Shown one piece after another: positions 38,303-46,169 of a DNA stretch of 64,000 nucleotides. Within the stretch, counting starts at the first letter, position 1. Every line of letters starts with the position of its first letter. Under the pieces are notes generated by a model. That model was not told where the DNA came from and made no database searches. It was given only the letters and a program-made list of their open reading frames with translations. A program made the position numbers and the translations under genes. The stretch spans positions 2,259,501 to 2,323,500 of the forward strand of contig NZ_CP048829.1 in assembly GCF_019355395.1 (NCBI RefSeq), given 5' to 3'. Origin of the DNA: Chordicoccus furentiruminis. GTDB lineage: Bacteria > Bacillota > Clostridia > Lachnospirales > Lachnospiraceae.

Positions 38303-39251
38303 CCACCTCCGGTATCAATTCTTCTGTGGAGGCAGTCATGCCACGGTATTGGGGAAAGAAATCTGGTATCAGGTGTATGTAGTAATAAGTGCTTTCCAAT
38401 GAAGAATGCCCCATGTACCGCATCAGATACGGGAGCATTGCGTGGATGTCTTTGCCTTCCGACGCCCAACGCATGATATTTGCGCATGCAAAGTGATGCC
38501 GAAAATCATAAGCCCGAGGCTTGACTTTGCCGTCTCTTTTTAAGCCTGCTGACAGCCAGATATTTCTAAAGTTAGCAGATAAAGCAGTACTGGAACAGAT
38601 TTCTCCACGCCCACCAGGGAAAAAGTATTCTCTTTCCGGGAATACCTTGCGTATGGCAGCATTATAATCTATAAGATACTGCGTCAGTTCTTCTGATAAA
38701 AAAAGTCGCCTGTCACGGTGTGCCTTAGCCCACAGGATATCGACATAGCTTTTATCCAGATGAACATCCTGACACTTTAACTGTCTTGCTTCTGCTGATC
38801 TGACGCCGCAGCAATACATAAAACGGTATAGCGCTGGAAGGACATATGCCCTGCCCGGGATTTTTTTTCTGAGTACGTACTGATCGCATTCTTTAAAAAA
38901 GCAATGGATTTCAGCCTCTGTCATCAGGTAAACTTCCGGACGATGGCGTTGGATGATAAATGAATTATCCAATACATATGCGCTGATATCGCCGGTATTG
39001 ACAAGGTATCTGCCGAATTCACGGATCGGTGAGACCCAGCTTCTGTCGCTGGTAGTTGATTTTTCTGCATGTTCCAGTGCCCATCCATCAACGACCTCTT
39101 TGATAAGGGTGGGATGATCTCCGTGTGCGGCATTGTACCTGTCTAATTCTCGAAGATACACGGACGCTGATGTATATTTAATACCCAAAGCATGCTTGTA
39201 ATCCAGAAAGTCAGATATTAAAGGGCCGAGCCTGCTAACAAAAGTCGTCAT
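38286..39251 (-). CDS. Tyrosine recombinase, second of the trio (RitB-like)
   Basis: The 321-residue recombinase carries CCGVRSAEARQLKCQDV (Arg), YDFRHHFAC (HxxR-type box changed to F-R-H-H), YMGHSSLESTYYYIHL (His and Tyr). Its ATG overlaps the stop of the first gene by 4 bases, and its end overlaps the third gene. All catalytic positions seem to be filled, so it is probably active. Confidence 0.9.
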   Translation of the reverse strand: MTTFVSRLGPLISDFLDYKHALGIKYTSASVYLRELDRYNAAHGDHPTLIKEVVDGWALEHAEKSTTSDRSWVSPIREFGRYLVNTGDISAYVLDNSFIIQRHRPEVYLMTEAEIHCFFKECDQYVLRKKIPGRAYVLPALYRFMYCCGVRSAEARQLKCQDVHLDKSYVDILWAKAHRDRRLFLSEELTQYLIDYNAAIRKVFPEREYFFPGGRGEICSSTALSANFRNIWLSAGLKRDGKVKPRAYDFRHHFACANIMRWASEGKDIHAMLPYLMRYMGHSSLESTYYYIHLIPDFFPQYRGMTASTEELIPEVDADEV

Positions 39252-40450
39252 GTGTGCACCTCCCTTGAAATACCATCAAAAGGAAGGACGCACTCTTTAA
39301 GCCGGTTTTCGTCAGTTGTGATATAGATTCCGGTAGTATCGGGATCCGAGTGCCCAAGTATGGCGGCGATCGTCTCAACAGGAACTTCATTTCTGACCAT
39401 TGTCGATGCAGCGTTATGCCGGAGCATGTGCATTCCGAGAATACGGTCATCAGTAGATACGCTTGCCTTCTCAAGAATACGCTTGACCATCATGTAGCAG
39501 GATGAATGACATGAAAGCGGATCAAACGGAGCAATGAGTCTCACAAACAGGTAATCATTTGGTGCCTTTGGACGCTGCGTGGTCAGATATCGGGCAATCG
39601 CATTACCCACGGCCGGTGTTAAGGGAACACAAACGAGATTTCCTGTTTTGCTTTGTCTCCATGAAATCGTATCGTTCCGCCAGTCGATATCTGTTAGTCG
39701 AAGCTTGATTATATCGCATGCACGGATACCTGTGGATAATCCCAGGAGGATCATGGCGGAGTCACGCAATGGTGTAGCTTCATCATCAGTAACAGATTTA
39801 ATACGCTCTTGTTCCTCTGCTTCGAGAACCGGGATGATTCGATGATGTCGCAGGGCGTGAATGCCTGACAGTGCCGCCAGCAGATCATCCCGCTCAAGGT
39901 ATCGGCAGATTTTCCTGATTTCACAAAGAATTCCACGTTGCCGTTCGGGTTTAGAATTCTTTATGTAGTCAAGGAAGATAGCTGCTGTGAGATCTTCTAA
40001 TGGGACCACATCCTCTTTTCCCTCAAGGAAAGAAAGGAATGCATACATTCCATACTCATAAAAATGGCGAGTGTTCTCGTTTTCATACTCATCTTTTAGA
40101 TAGAAACAGTAATCCGTGTAGACTTTTCGATAATACGCATTCTCCGGTTGCAATCTTGACCTTGAAGTGGTCGTAAAAACAAACTGACCGGTCCTGATGT
40201 ACGAGTCAATAAGCCTGATAAAACGGCCTTGAAGATGATAACGCTCTTTACTGAACTTTCCGGTTTTGGGACTGATTACAGAATCAGCATAAAGCTTGCC
40301 GATTTCATGGTTATACTCCGCAGCATTGTGTTCTTTGCAGAATGTCTTAAACCTTCGTACAGCACCTTGGTAATTAAAAATGGTGGAATCATTATATCCG
40401 GCATCTTTCAAAGCATTGATAAGTAACATGCAGACAGTATCTATATCCAT
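39248..40450 (-). CDS. Tyrosine recombinase, first of the trio (RitA-like)
   Basis: The 400-residue enzyme has catalytic motifs STGIRACDIIKL (Arg), MHMLRHNAAST (HxxR), LGHSDPDTTGIYI (His, Tyr). ATG 40450 was chosen because AAGGAGGTG lies 7 bases upstream; the frame is open to 40531. It is the promoter-proximal gene, reading away from the right terminal repeat, which may contain its promoter. Confidence 0.9.
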   Translation of the reverse strand: MDIDTVCMLLINALKDAGYNDSTIFNYQGAVRRFKTFCKEHNAAEYNHEIGKLYADSVISPKTGKFSKERYHLQGRFIRLIDSYIRTGQFVFTTTSRSRLQPENAYYRKVYTDYCFYLKDEYENENTRHFYEYGMYAFLSFLEGKEDVVPLEDLTAAIFLDYIKNSKPERQRGILCEIRKICRYLERDDLLAALSGIHALRHHRIIPVLEAEEQERIKSVTDDEATPLRDSAMILLGLSTGIRACDIIKLRLTDIDWRNDTISWRQSKTGNLVCVPLTPAVGNAIARYLTTQRPKAPNDYLFVRLIAPFDPLSCHSSCYMMVKRILEKASVSTDDRILGMHMLRHNAASTMVRNEVPVETIAAILGHSDPDTTGIYITTDENRLKECVLPFDGISREVHT

Positions 40451-40492
40451 CTTGAAGCACCTCCTTAGAAATTGATGCTTCAAGTATAAAAT

Positions 40493-40574
40493 ACTATGCC
40501 GAAGAATCTTTCGACATCGAAGAAAACTCAAGCAACAAAGAAAAACTTCGGCATAGTTTTTTCTTCGGCATAGT
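40493..40574 (-). repeat. Right 82-bp terminal inverted repeat of the RIT-like element
   Basis: This is the inverse of 37181-37262 with a single C/T difference. It contains one ACTATGCCGAAG at the inner edge (40493) and two CTTCGGCATAGT (40546 and 40563) at the outer side. Confidence 0.92.
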
Positions 40575-40606
40575 CCGTTTTATGCCGAATTCAGGATAAA
40601 ACGGAC
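40575..40606. other. 32-bp extra sequence with inverted repeat between RIT repeat and IS30
   Basis: CCGTTTTAT and ATAAAACGG form a perfect 9-bp inverted repeat, extended to 11 bp if the flanking GT and AC are counted. These bases belong neither to the 82-bp repeat nor to the restored IS30 frame. They could be a coupling sequence carried from a previous site, or a recombinase core site. Confidence 0.6.
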
Positions 40607-40972
40607 AATGGAAGTGAATTCTCCAATCCAAAGAAAATCGAATACCGGGACTACGCTGTACCCGGCTATGGATTACGCCGAACCAGCATCTACTACTGTG
40701 ATGCCGGCTGTCCTTACCAGAAAGGGGCAATCGAGGTCAACCACGAATTGATCCGTCGGGTTCTCCCAAAGGGGAGCAGTTTTGACAACCTGACACAGGA
40801 GGACGTGACCCGGATGATGAACCACATCAATTCCTATAAACGAAAAAAGCTGAACGATCGCAGCCCATACGAAACGTTCAGCTTTCACTATGGAGAAGAG
40901 GTATTAGAGCTTCTGAGGTGTACTCCGGTAGCAACTGAAGACATCCTTCTGAAGCCTTCTCTTCTCAAGTAA
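40607..40972 (+). pseudogene. IS30 family transposase, 3' fragment
   Basis: The frame resumes with NGSEFSNPKKIEYRD and holds the catalytic Glu in QKGAIEVNHELIRRVLP. It ends KPSLLK before TAA. Joined to 36238-37182 it gives a 436-residue transposase with all three catalytic residues. Confidence 0.9.
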
Positions 40973-41124
40973 TACACCACGACAGAGCCGCCAACACCAC
41001 AAGCCCATACTAGCCAAAGCAGGGGTGGATTCTCCGATTACAAAAAAACCGAGAGGGAGTCGACCTCCTATTGGCATGCCTGTCAAGATCATCATATACG
41101 AAAAGAGCGGATCTGAACAGACTG

Positions 41125-41265
41125 CGTCTCGTGTACAAACGAAGCATCTCGTGTGCAAAACTGGCATCTGGTGTACAAAAGTGGCGTTTCGTTTACAAAT
41201 ATGTACTTTTCAATTTACAAATAAGCATCTCGTCTTACAAACTGGCGTCTCGGATTACAACTCAG
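41125..41265. repeat. Iteron-like array: seven tandem ~20-bp repeats
   Basis: Units start at 41125, 41145, 41165, 41185, 41205 (21 bp), 41226 and 41246. The consensus is about CATCTCGTGTACAAACTGG, with TACAAA nearly invariant. The array lies between the IS30 right end and the 3' end of the Crp/Fnr gene. There are no unique spacers, so it is not a CRISPR. A 20-bp period places each copy on the same face of the helix. Confidence 0.85.
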
Positions 41266-41277
41266 CGGCGGCAGCTG

Positions 41278-41937
41278 TTACCGGAGAATCCGGTAGCAGC
41301 TGCCGTCGTAGTCGATCAGGCCGTCATTCCGCATCGCGGCCAGCTCCCGTGTCATCGCGCTGCGGTTCGAGCAGAGATATTCCGCGAGCGCGGTGCGCGT
41401 CAGCGGGCTGACGACATAATCCGAATGCTGTTTCTCCTGAAGAATGCGGAGATAGGCCATCAGCTTCCCCCGCAGAGTGGGACGGGAGCAGATTTCGATC
41501 TTCTCGATCAGACGAAGATTTTTCTGACCGAGCAGATGGAAGAGGTTCTCCGAGATCCGCATGTGAAACGGGCACATATGCGGACAGGTGTGAATTACTT
41601 TGGAAACCGCGGCGAAGAGGACCGTCGTTTCCTCGCCGGCAAGGAAGCTGACCCGTGAGGCGGCGTCGGACTGGACCGCAAAGGTTTCTCCGAAGAGGTC
41701 GCCGGGCTGCATGAAGGCCAGCAGCGAGCGGCTGCCCTGCAGGTCCTCCTTGACCATATGCACGGAACCGGAGAGAACGACGCCGATATGATGCACATTC
41801 TCTTCATCGAGGATCAGGATTTCTCCCTTGTGGAATGATTTCTGATAGCCGCCGATACAGGGAAGAACCTTCCGGATTTCGGATGCAGTCAGCCGGTCGA
41901 ACAGCGGAACTTCTTCATAGGAAAAAGATTTCTTCAT
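41278..41937 (-). CDS. Crp/Fnr family transcriptional regulator
   Basis: The 219-residue protein has a cyclic-nucleotide-binding-like sensor domain (FHKGEILILDEENVHHIGVVLSGSVHMVKED, QPGDLFGETFA). A C-terminal winged HTH follows (RTALAEYLCSNRSAMTRELAAMRNDGLI). Cysteines in HTCPHMCPFHMR lie in the dimerisation region and might respond to redox, but this is not the Fnr N-terminal Cys cluster. ATG 41937 follows GGAGGGACGCACG; the frame is open further upstream. It is divergent from hsp20. The ligand is unknown. Confidence 0.85.
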   Translation of the reverse strand: MKKSFSYEEVPLFDRLTASEIRKVLPCIGGYQKSFHKGEILILDEENVHHIGVVLSGSVHMVKEDLQGSRSLLAFMQPGDLFGETFAVQSDAASRVSFLAGEETTVLFAAVSKVIHTCPHMCPFHMRISENLFHLLGQKNLRLIEKIEICSRPTLRGKLMAYLRILQEKQHSDYVVSPLTRTALAEYLCSNRSAMTRELAAMRNDGLIDYDGSCYRILR

Positions 41938-42043
41938 CGTGCGTCCCTCCACGCGGACAGATAGTCCTTCTGTTATTATAGGCGGAGTGAGCCGCTGCGG
42001 ACAAGCGGCATGCAGAATCAGCGACGAGAAAAAATTGAAATAA

Positions 42044-42070
42044 TTAGCACTCAACTATTGACAGTGCTAA
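42044..42070. promoter_or_regulatory. CIRCE element (HrcA operator) upstream of hsp20
   Basis: TTAGCACTC, a 9-base spacer and CAGTGCTAA match the CIRCE consensus TTAGCACTC-N9-GAGTGCTAA with one mismatch. The right arm overlaps the -35 of the hsp20 promoter, so HrcA binding would block transcription at normal temperature. Confidence 0.9.
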
Positions 42071-42086
42071 CAATTAGTGGTATAAA
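42058..42086 (+). promoter_or_regulatory. Sigma-A promoter of hsp20
   Basis: Perfect TTGACA (42058-42063), a 17-bp spacer and TATAAA (42081-42086). The 5' leader is about 100 bases and ends in AGGAGGAATGAC before the start. Confidence 0.88.
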
Positions 42087-42192
42087 CATAATCGAAAAGA
42101 GAAAAGGGATGCCGGAAAGGTAAAGAAGACATCCCGCAGATGCTTCAGCTATCAAGCAGTACAACATCTGAATAGACGAGGAGGAATGACAT

Positions 42193-42651
42193 ATGATGTA
42201 TTTACCGAGTTTGTTCGATGATCGCATGAATGAGATGGAAGACATGATGAATGACATGGACAGGGATTTCTGGAACGTCAGTTATCCGGTGTTCGGTCAT
42301 CGCGCGGACCGCATGATGAGAACGGACGTCCGGGAACATGACAACGGATATGAGCTGGACGTGGAACTGCCGGGCTTTAAGAAGGAAGAACTGAAGCTGT
42401 CGCTGAAGGACGGTTATCTGACCATCCACGCGGAGAAGACGCTGGATAAGGACGAGAAGGAAAAGAAGAGCGGCAAGCTGCTTCGTCAGGAACGCTACGG
42501 CGGGACGCTTGAGAGAACCTTCTACATCGGCGACGTGTACAGCGAGAGCGACATCAAGGCCCAGTATGAGAACGGCGTACTGAAGATCACGCTTCCGAAG
42601 AAGGATCAGAAGAAAGTCGATACAAATAAGTACATCGCGATTGTCGGCTGA
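42193..42651 (+). CDS. hsp20: Hsp20 family small heat-shock chaperone
   Basis: The 152-residue protein has a Met/Asp-rich N-terminal arm and an alpha-crystallin domain (RTDVREHDNGYELDVELPGFKKEELKLSLKDGYLTIHAEK). The C-terminal GVLKITLPK strand follows. It holds unfolded proteins during stress. Either ATG 42193 or ATG 42196 may be used. Regulation by HrcA is shown by the CIRCE site upstream. Confidence 0.93.
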   Translation: MMYLPSLFDDRMNEMEDMMNDMDRDFWNVSYPVFGHRADRMMRTDVREHDNGYELDVELPGFKKEELKLSLKDGYLTIHAEKTLDKDEKEKKSGKLLRQERYGGTLERTFYIGDVYSESDIKAQYENGVLKITLPKKDQKKVDTNKYIAIVG

Positions 42652-42672
42652 TGAAGCGGCCGGTTTCCGGGG

Positions 42673-42711
42673 AAAGGCTTCGGCGGACAACAATCCGCCG
42701 GAGCCTTTTTC
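42673..42711 (+). terminator. Terminator of hsp20
   Basis: AAAGGCTTCGGCGGA (42673-42687) pairs with TCCGCCGGAGCCTTT (42694 onward, one mismatch), followed by TTTTTC. Confidence 0.85.
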
Positions 42712-42724
42712 GATCAGCTTTTTC

Positions 42725-42752
42725 TTGCGGAATGCATGCCGCGGAATATAAT
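42725..42752 (+). promoter_or_regulatory. Promoter of the DUF308 gene
   Basis: TTGCGG (42725-42730), a 16-bp spacer and a perfect TATAAT (42747-42752), 65 bases before the DUF308 start. Confidence 0.6.
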
Positions 42753-42816
42753 GAAATCAGATCAGTGACTACGGGATGCGGCGGAACAGACCGCTGCCCG
42801 GCGAAGAGGAGGCATT

Positions 42817-43356
42817 ATGAAGGAATGGTTCAGAAGACTGCTTGACAGCAAGATCGTGATGGCGGTTGTCAGCATCGTTTTTGGTACTGTGCTGATCGCG
42901 GAACGGGGCGCGGCTGTGGCGTTTATCGTGAAGCTGTTCGGCTGGGTTATGGTGGCGGCGGCCGTGGTGCAGGTGATCCGCTACGCGGTGAAGAGAGAGT
43001 CGAGGGAACCGGGGATCCTGGCTTCGGCGGTTGTCTGCCTGATCATCGGCTTCATTTTCGTCGCGTCGCCGCGCGTGATTGTGGATCTTTTCCCGGTGCT
43101 GATGGGACTCGTGCTGATTGTGAGCAGCGCGGCGAACATCGCGGGTCTTCTCGGCTCCGTCTTCCGCAATTCATTCTGGACGGCCTCGCTGATTTTCGCG
43201 ATCCTCTCGCTGGTTCTCGGGGTGGTGGTGCTGCTGCATCCGTCCGCGGTCGCGGATCTGCTGCTGGTGATCGCGGGCTTCACCTTCGTGGTGAACGGAT
43301 TCACCGATCTGATGATGCTGAGCGCGTTCCGAAGCCAGATCAAAAAGAAAGACTGA
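42817..43356 (+). CDS. DUF308 (HdeD-like) membrane protein
   Basis: The 179-residue protein has six hydrophobic helices arranged as repeated pairs (FGTVLIAERGAAVAFIVKLFGWVMV, VCLIIGFIFVASPRVIVDLFPVLMG, LVLGVVVLLHPSAVADLLLVIAG). This repeated I-x-G-x3-L-P pattern defines the HdeD/DUF308 family. In enterobacteria HdeD is linked to acid resistance; the role in Firmicutes is unknown. The start ATG is preceded by GAGGAGGCATT. It sits next to hsp20, so a stress role is possible. Confidence 0.85.
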   Translation: MKEWFRRLLDSKIVMAVVSIVFGTVLIAERGAAVAFIVKLFGWVMVAAAVVQVIRYAVKRESREPGILASAVVCLIIGFIFVASPRVIVDLFPVLMGLVLIVSSAANIAGLLGSVFRNSFWTASLIFAILSLVLGVVVLLHPSAVADLLLVIAGFTFVVNGFTDLMMLSAFRSQIKKKD

Positions 43357-43437
43357 TTCTGATACAGGACAGAGGCTGCCGCATTGGGCCGCCGGGCTGC
43401 CGCAGGGCGCGGACTTCCGCAAGATTCCGTGGCCTTA

Positions 43438-43473
43438 CGCACAGCCCCGGCTCTGTGCGGCGGCTTTTTTTAC
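43438..43473 (+). terminator. Terminator after the DUF308 gene
   Basis: CGCACAG (43438-43444) pairs with CTGTGCG (43453-43459), extended inward by AGCC/GGCT, and followed by GCGGC and a seven-T run. The gap between the stem and T-run makes it slightly atypical. Confidence 0.6.
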
Positions 43474-43528
43474 TTTTTTCCGGACACGGAGCGGAATTTC
43501 GCAGGAGAAGGCCGATCGGCGGACCCCA

Positions 43529-45574
43529 TCAGCCGTGCGGTTCCGGTCCGGCTGACGGAACACCCGGGGCGGTTTCCAGCCAGAGCTCGTACCAATCCAG
43601 CAGCGTCTCCGTCCACTTCCTGCCGGCTTCCTCCAGACGGCGAGACAGCTCCTCAAGAGCGGCCCGGCTTCCGGGATCGGAGAAGAGCCAGTCCGAAAGC
43701 GATGGGACGGGAGCAGCCGGCATTTCCGCGATTTTTTCCGACGGAATCGCTGGGCGCTTCGCTGCTTTTTCTATAGGAAACTCTGATCGATTTGCATCTT
43801 CTTCCGTCGGAAGCCCTGAGCGCTTCGCGTACGCTTTCCGGTACGCTTCATCCAAAAGGATGAAGGCAGCCTCTGCCTTCTCCCGTTCCCGGCGGTTGAG
43901 CTCAAACCGCCAGTCGAGGGTCTCCTCTTCGGTGGAGAAGGGTCTGAGCCGGGGATGTTCCGCCTTCGGAACGGCGCGCAGCCCATCGATCAGCCGCTGG
44001 TTTTCCAGCGAACGCGCGGCGGCGGGGGACTGTCCGTCCGCTTTCTGATCCATCATCCTGCGGTAATGCCCGTAGCCAAAGGGATAGAAGAGAGCCTCGC
44101 GCTGACCGGGTTCAAGGATCAGCAGAGAATCCGCGACCTGCTGCAGAAAATACCGGTCGTGGGAGACGATGAGCATCGTGCCGCGATAGCTTCGGAACAG
44201 TGATTCCATCGTCTCACGGGCCGGAATATCCATATGGTTGGTCGGTTCATCGAGCAGCAGGAGGTTCGGCCGGCTCTCGAGAATGCCGGCCAGCGCGAGA
44301 CGGGACTTCTCCCCTCCGGAGAGACTTGAGACCGGCTTCGACAGATCGCGCCCGCGGAACAGATAGCCGGCGAGCTTCTCCCGGAGTTCCTTTTCCGTCA
44401 GAACCGGGGAACGGTCGTGAAACCAGTCATGTACCGTCCGGGGATCAGAGAACGCTGCGGTCATCTGGTCAAAGTACGCCGTATCGATATGCCCGCCCAT
44501 CGTCAGATGTCCGCCCAGAGGCGGGAGAAGCCCGGCGACGGTTCGGAGAAGGGCGGATTTGCCCGCGCCGTTCGGTCCGATGATGCCGAGCTTTGCGCCC
44601 CGGCGGATCCGGAGCGTCAGCTCCATCAGAGGCCGATCATAGCCGATCCGGAGATGATCGAAGCTGACGGGCCACCGGGTGCCGGGCCTCTCCGGCAGCA
44701 GCCCGCCGGTATGGATCGCCGCTTCGAGTGGATCCGGGCGCTCGACGCGCGGCATCCTCTCCAGCATCGTCCTCCGGGCCCGCGCGAAGGCGGCTTTTTT
44801 CGGCTTGTGACGGAACGTCTCGATCAGCTCTTCTTCGCGGGCGATCTCCGCCTGCTGCCGCCGCCACGCCTCGTACTGCTTCCGGTACTCCGCGGTACGG
44901 GCGTCCCGGAATGCCGTGTAATTGCCCGGATAGCGGAAGAGCCGCCCCCCGCGGACGTCCCATACGACATCGGCGAAGCGGTCGATGAAAAAACGGTCGT
45001 GGGAGACGGCGACGACCGCGTGCGGGTAGGCGGCCAGATACCGCTCCAGAAATTCCACGGCGGCCAGATCAAGATGATTGGTGGGCTCGTCCAGCAGCAG
45101 GACCTCCGGCTCCTCCAGCATAAGCCGGAGCAGGGAAAGCCGGACCTGCTCCCCTCCTGAGAAGGTGCCGCAGGCGCGGCTTTTGTCGCGTACATGAAAT
45201 CCCATCGCTGTCAGCATCCGGCTGTACTGCGCCTCTCGTCCGAACGTTTCCTTCTCGAAGCGCTCGTCCTCCGGACGGCCCATCCGGGCCGCTTCCGCCA
45301 GCATCTCTCCTACGGTTTGCGCCGGATCGAGAGAGGTCTGCTGCGAGAGCAGTCCCGTGGAGCAGGCGCGGGCCCAGACCAGCCCGGATGAGGGCCGGCT
45401 GTCATCGGTTTCGAGATCCAGTCGTCCGGCGATGATTTCCAGAAGCGAGGTTTTTCCGGCTCCGTTGCGGCCGACGATCGCGGCTTTTTCGGTGCCGCGG
45501 ATACTGAAGCTGAAATGAGAGAGGACGGTCCGGCCACCCCGCGTGACGGTGCCGTCCGTGATGGATAGTAACAT
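43529..45574 (-). CDS. ABC-F family ATPase (duplicated ABC domains)
   Basis: The 681-residue protein has two ABC domains and no TM helices. The first has Walker A GRNGAGKTS near 34, signature FSGGEQVRLSL and Walker B VLLLDEPTNHLD. The second has GPNGAGKSA near 335, LSGGEKSRLALAG and LLLLDEPTNHMD. The charged linker of ~70 residues (RKQYEAWRRQQAEIAREEELI) is the P-site tRNA interaction motif region. ABC-F proteins act on the ribosome as translation factors or antibiotic resistance proteins; which one cannot be told. The C-terminal ~150 residues after the second domain are long and Ala/Glu-rich. ATG 45574 follows CGGAGGCATCC. Confidence 0.88.
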   Translation of the reverse strand: MLLSITDGTVTRGGRTVLSHFSFSIRGTEKAAIVGRNGAGKTSLLEIIAGRLDLETDDSRPSSGLVWARACSTGLLSQQTSLDPAQTVGEMLAEAARMGRPEDERFEKETFGREAQYSRMLTAMGFHVRDKSRACGTFSGGEQVRLSLLRLMLEEPEVLLLDEPTNHLDLAAVEFLERYLAAYPHAVVAVSHDRFFIDRFADVVWDVRGGRLFRYPGNYTAFRDARTAEYRKQYEAWRRQQAEIAREEELIETFRHKPKKAAFARARRTMLERMPRVERPDPLEAAIHTGGLLPERPGTRWPVSFDHLRIGYDRPLMELTLRIRRGAKLGIIGPNGAGKSALLRTVAGLLPPLGGHLTMGGHIDTAYFDQMTAAFSDPRTVHDWFHDRSPVLTEKELREKLAGYLFRGRDLSKPVSSLSGGEKSRLALAGILESRPNLLLLDEPTNHMDIPARETMESLFRSYRGTMLIVSHDRYFLQQVADSLLILEPGQREALFYPFGYGHYRRMMDQKADGQSPAAARSLENQRLIDGLRAVPKAEHPRLRPFSTEEETLDWRFELNRREREKAEAAFILLDEAYRKAYAKRSGLPTEEDANRSEFPIEKAAKRPAIPSEKIAEMPAAPVPSLSDWLFSDPGSRAALEELSRRLEEAGRKWTETLLDWYELWLETAPGVPSAGPEPHG

Positions 45575-45760
45575 GGATGCCTCCGGGTGCATTTCCAGAT
45601 AACAGTTCTTTCCGTGACAGTGTACAATAAGAAAGGCCGTTCGTCACGGATCTTTCGGAGGCGCGCTTCCGATGAATGATGTGGCGGGCGGACGGACAGT
45701 TGGTGTATAATGCAGGTAAAGATTCTGTAAAGGCTGCGTAAAGGCAGCGGGGAGAAGCGA

Positions 45761-46096
45761 ATGAAACTGAGCGAACTGAAGGAGATAGTCAGGAGAAAAG
45801 GCTTCGGGACGAAGCTGTACGGCAATGTGAACGGCGAACCGGTTTATCTCTCATGCGGGGTCCGGGAGCTGTTTCTCGGAGGAGATCAGGACATGCAGAC
45901 GGTCATCGAGACCGTCGGGCGTTTTCAGGGAGGCGATTACGGCTCCGCCGCGGAGCGTGGCAAGACGTCCGCAGCGGGCCATGAGTACGGACGGTATGAG
46001 ATTGCTTCCGTCGAGACGGACACGGAGGATGACCCGGCCGTCTGGATTCACCGCGCGGAAGCGGCGCTGCTGGTGTATTTCCGGTTCGAACGATGA
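45761..46096 (+). CDS. Hypothetical protein
   Basis: The 111-residue product starts MKLSELKEIVRRKGFGTKLYGNVNGEPVYLS and is soluble and mostly acidic at its C-terminus. I do not recognise a family. It is preceded by GGGGAGAAGCGA and a TATAAT at 45706-45711, and lies 73 bases before the Na/Pi symporter gene, with which it may be co-transcribed. The frame and start region look like a real gene. Confidence 0.6.
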   Translation: MKLSELKEIVRRKGFGTKLYGNVNGEPVYLSCGVRELFLGGDQDMQTVIETVGRFQGGDYGSAAERGKTSAAGHEYGRYEIASVETDTEDDPAVWIHRAEAALLVYFRFER

Positions 46097-46169
46097 CGAG
46101 ATATCCGGCGGCGCGGAGAGGCCGCCATACACCGCAACTGGCCGGTGTAAGCTGAAAGGAGTATGAGAT

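Larger units (their letters stand above)
37181..40574 (-). mobile_element. RIT-like element (three tandem tyrosine recombinases) inserted in IS30
   Basis: Three overlapping minus-strand tyrosine recombinase genes lie between 82-bp terminal inverted repeats that differ at one base. This is the layout of RIT (recombinase in trio) elements. The unit is about 3.4 kb and carries no cargo gene. It splits the IS30 transposase between the Asp and Asn codons of TDNGSEF. AACGGAC occurs at both outer borders (37176-37182 and 40600-40606). Confidence 0.88.
36031..41099 (+). mobile_element. IS30-family element, interrupted by a three-recombinase element
   Basis: Transposase halves at 36238-37182 and 40607-40972 belong to one IS30 family gene. 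The outer ends carry a weak inverted repeat (TATGGTTCTTGAC at ~36035 and the inverse of ATATGATGATCTTGAC at ~41082-41097), so the limits are approximate. Without the inserted element it would be about 1.6 kb. No clear target duplication was found. Confidence 0.75.

Noticed and set aside
35903-41043. GGATTCTCCGATT at 35903 and 41031 as a target duplication of the IS30 element
   Set aside because: The copies lie well outside and slightly inside the probable IS ends, and IS30 makes only 2-3 bp duplications; chance 13-base matches are expected in 64 kb.
41125-41265. CRISPR array
   Set aside because: The units are contiguous 20-mers without unique spacers and no cas genes are present.
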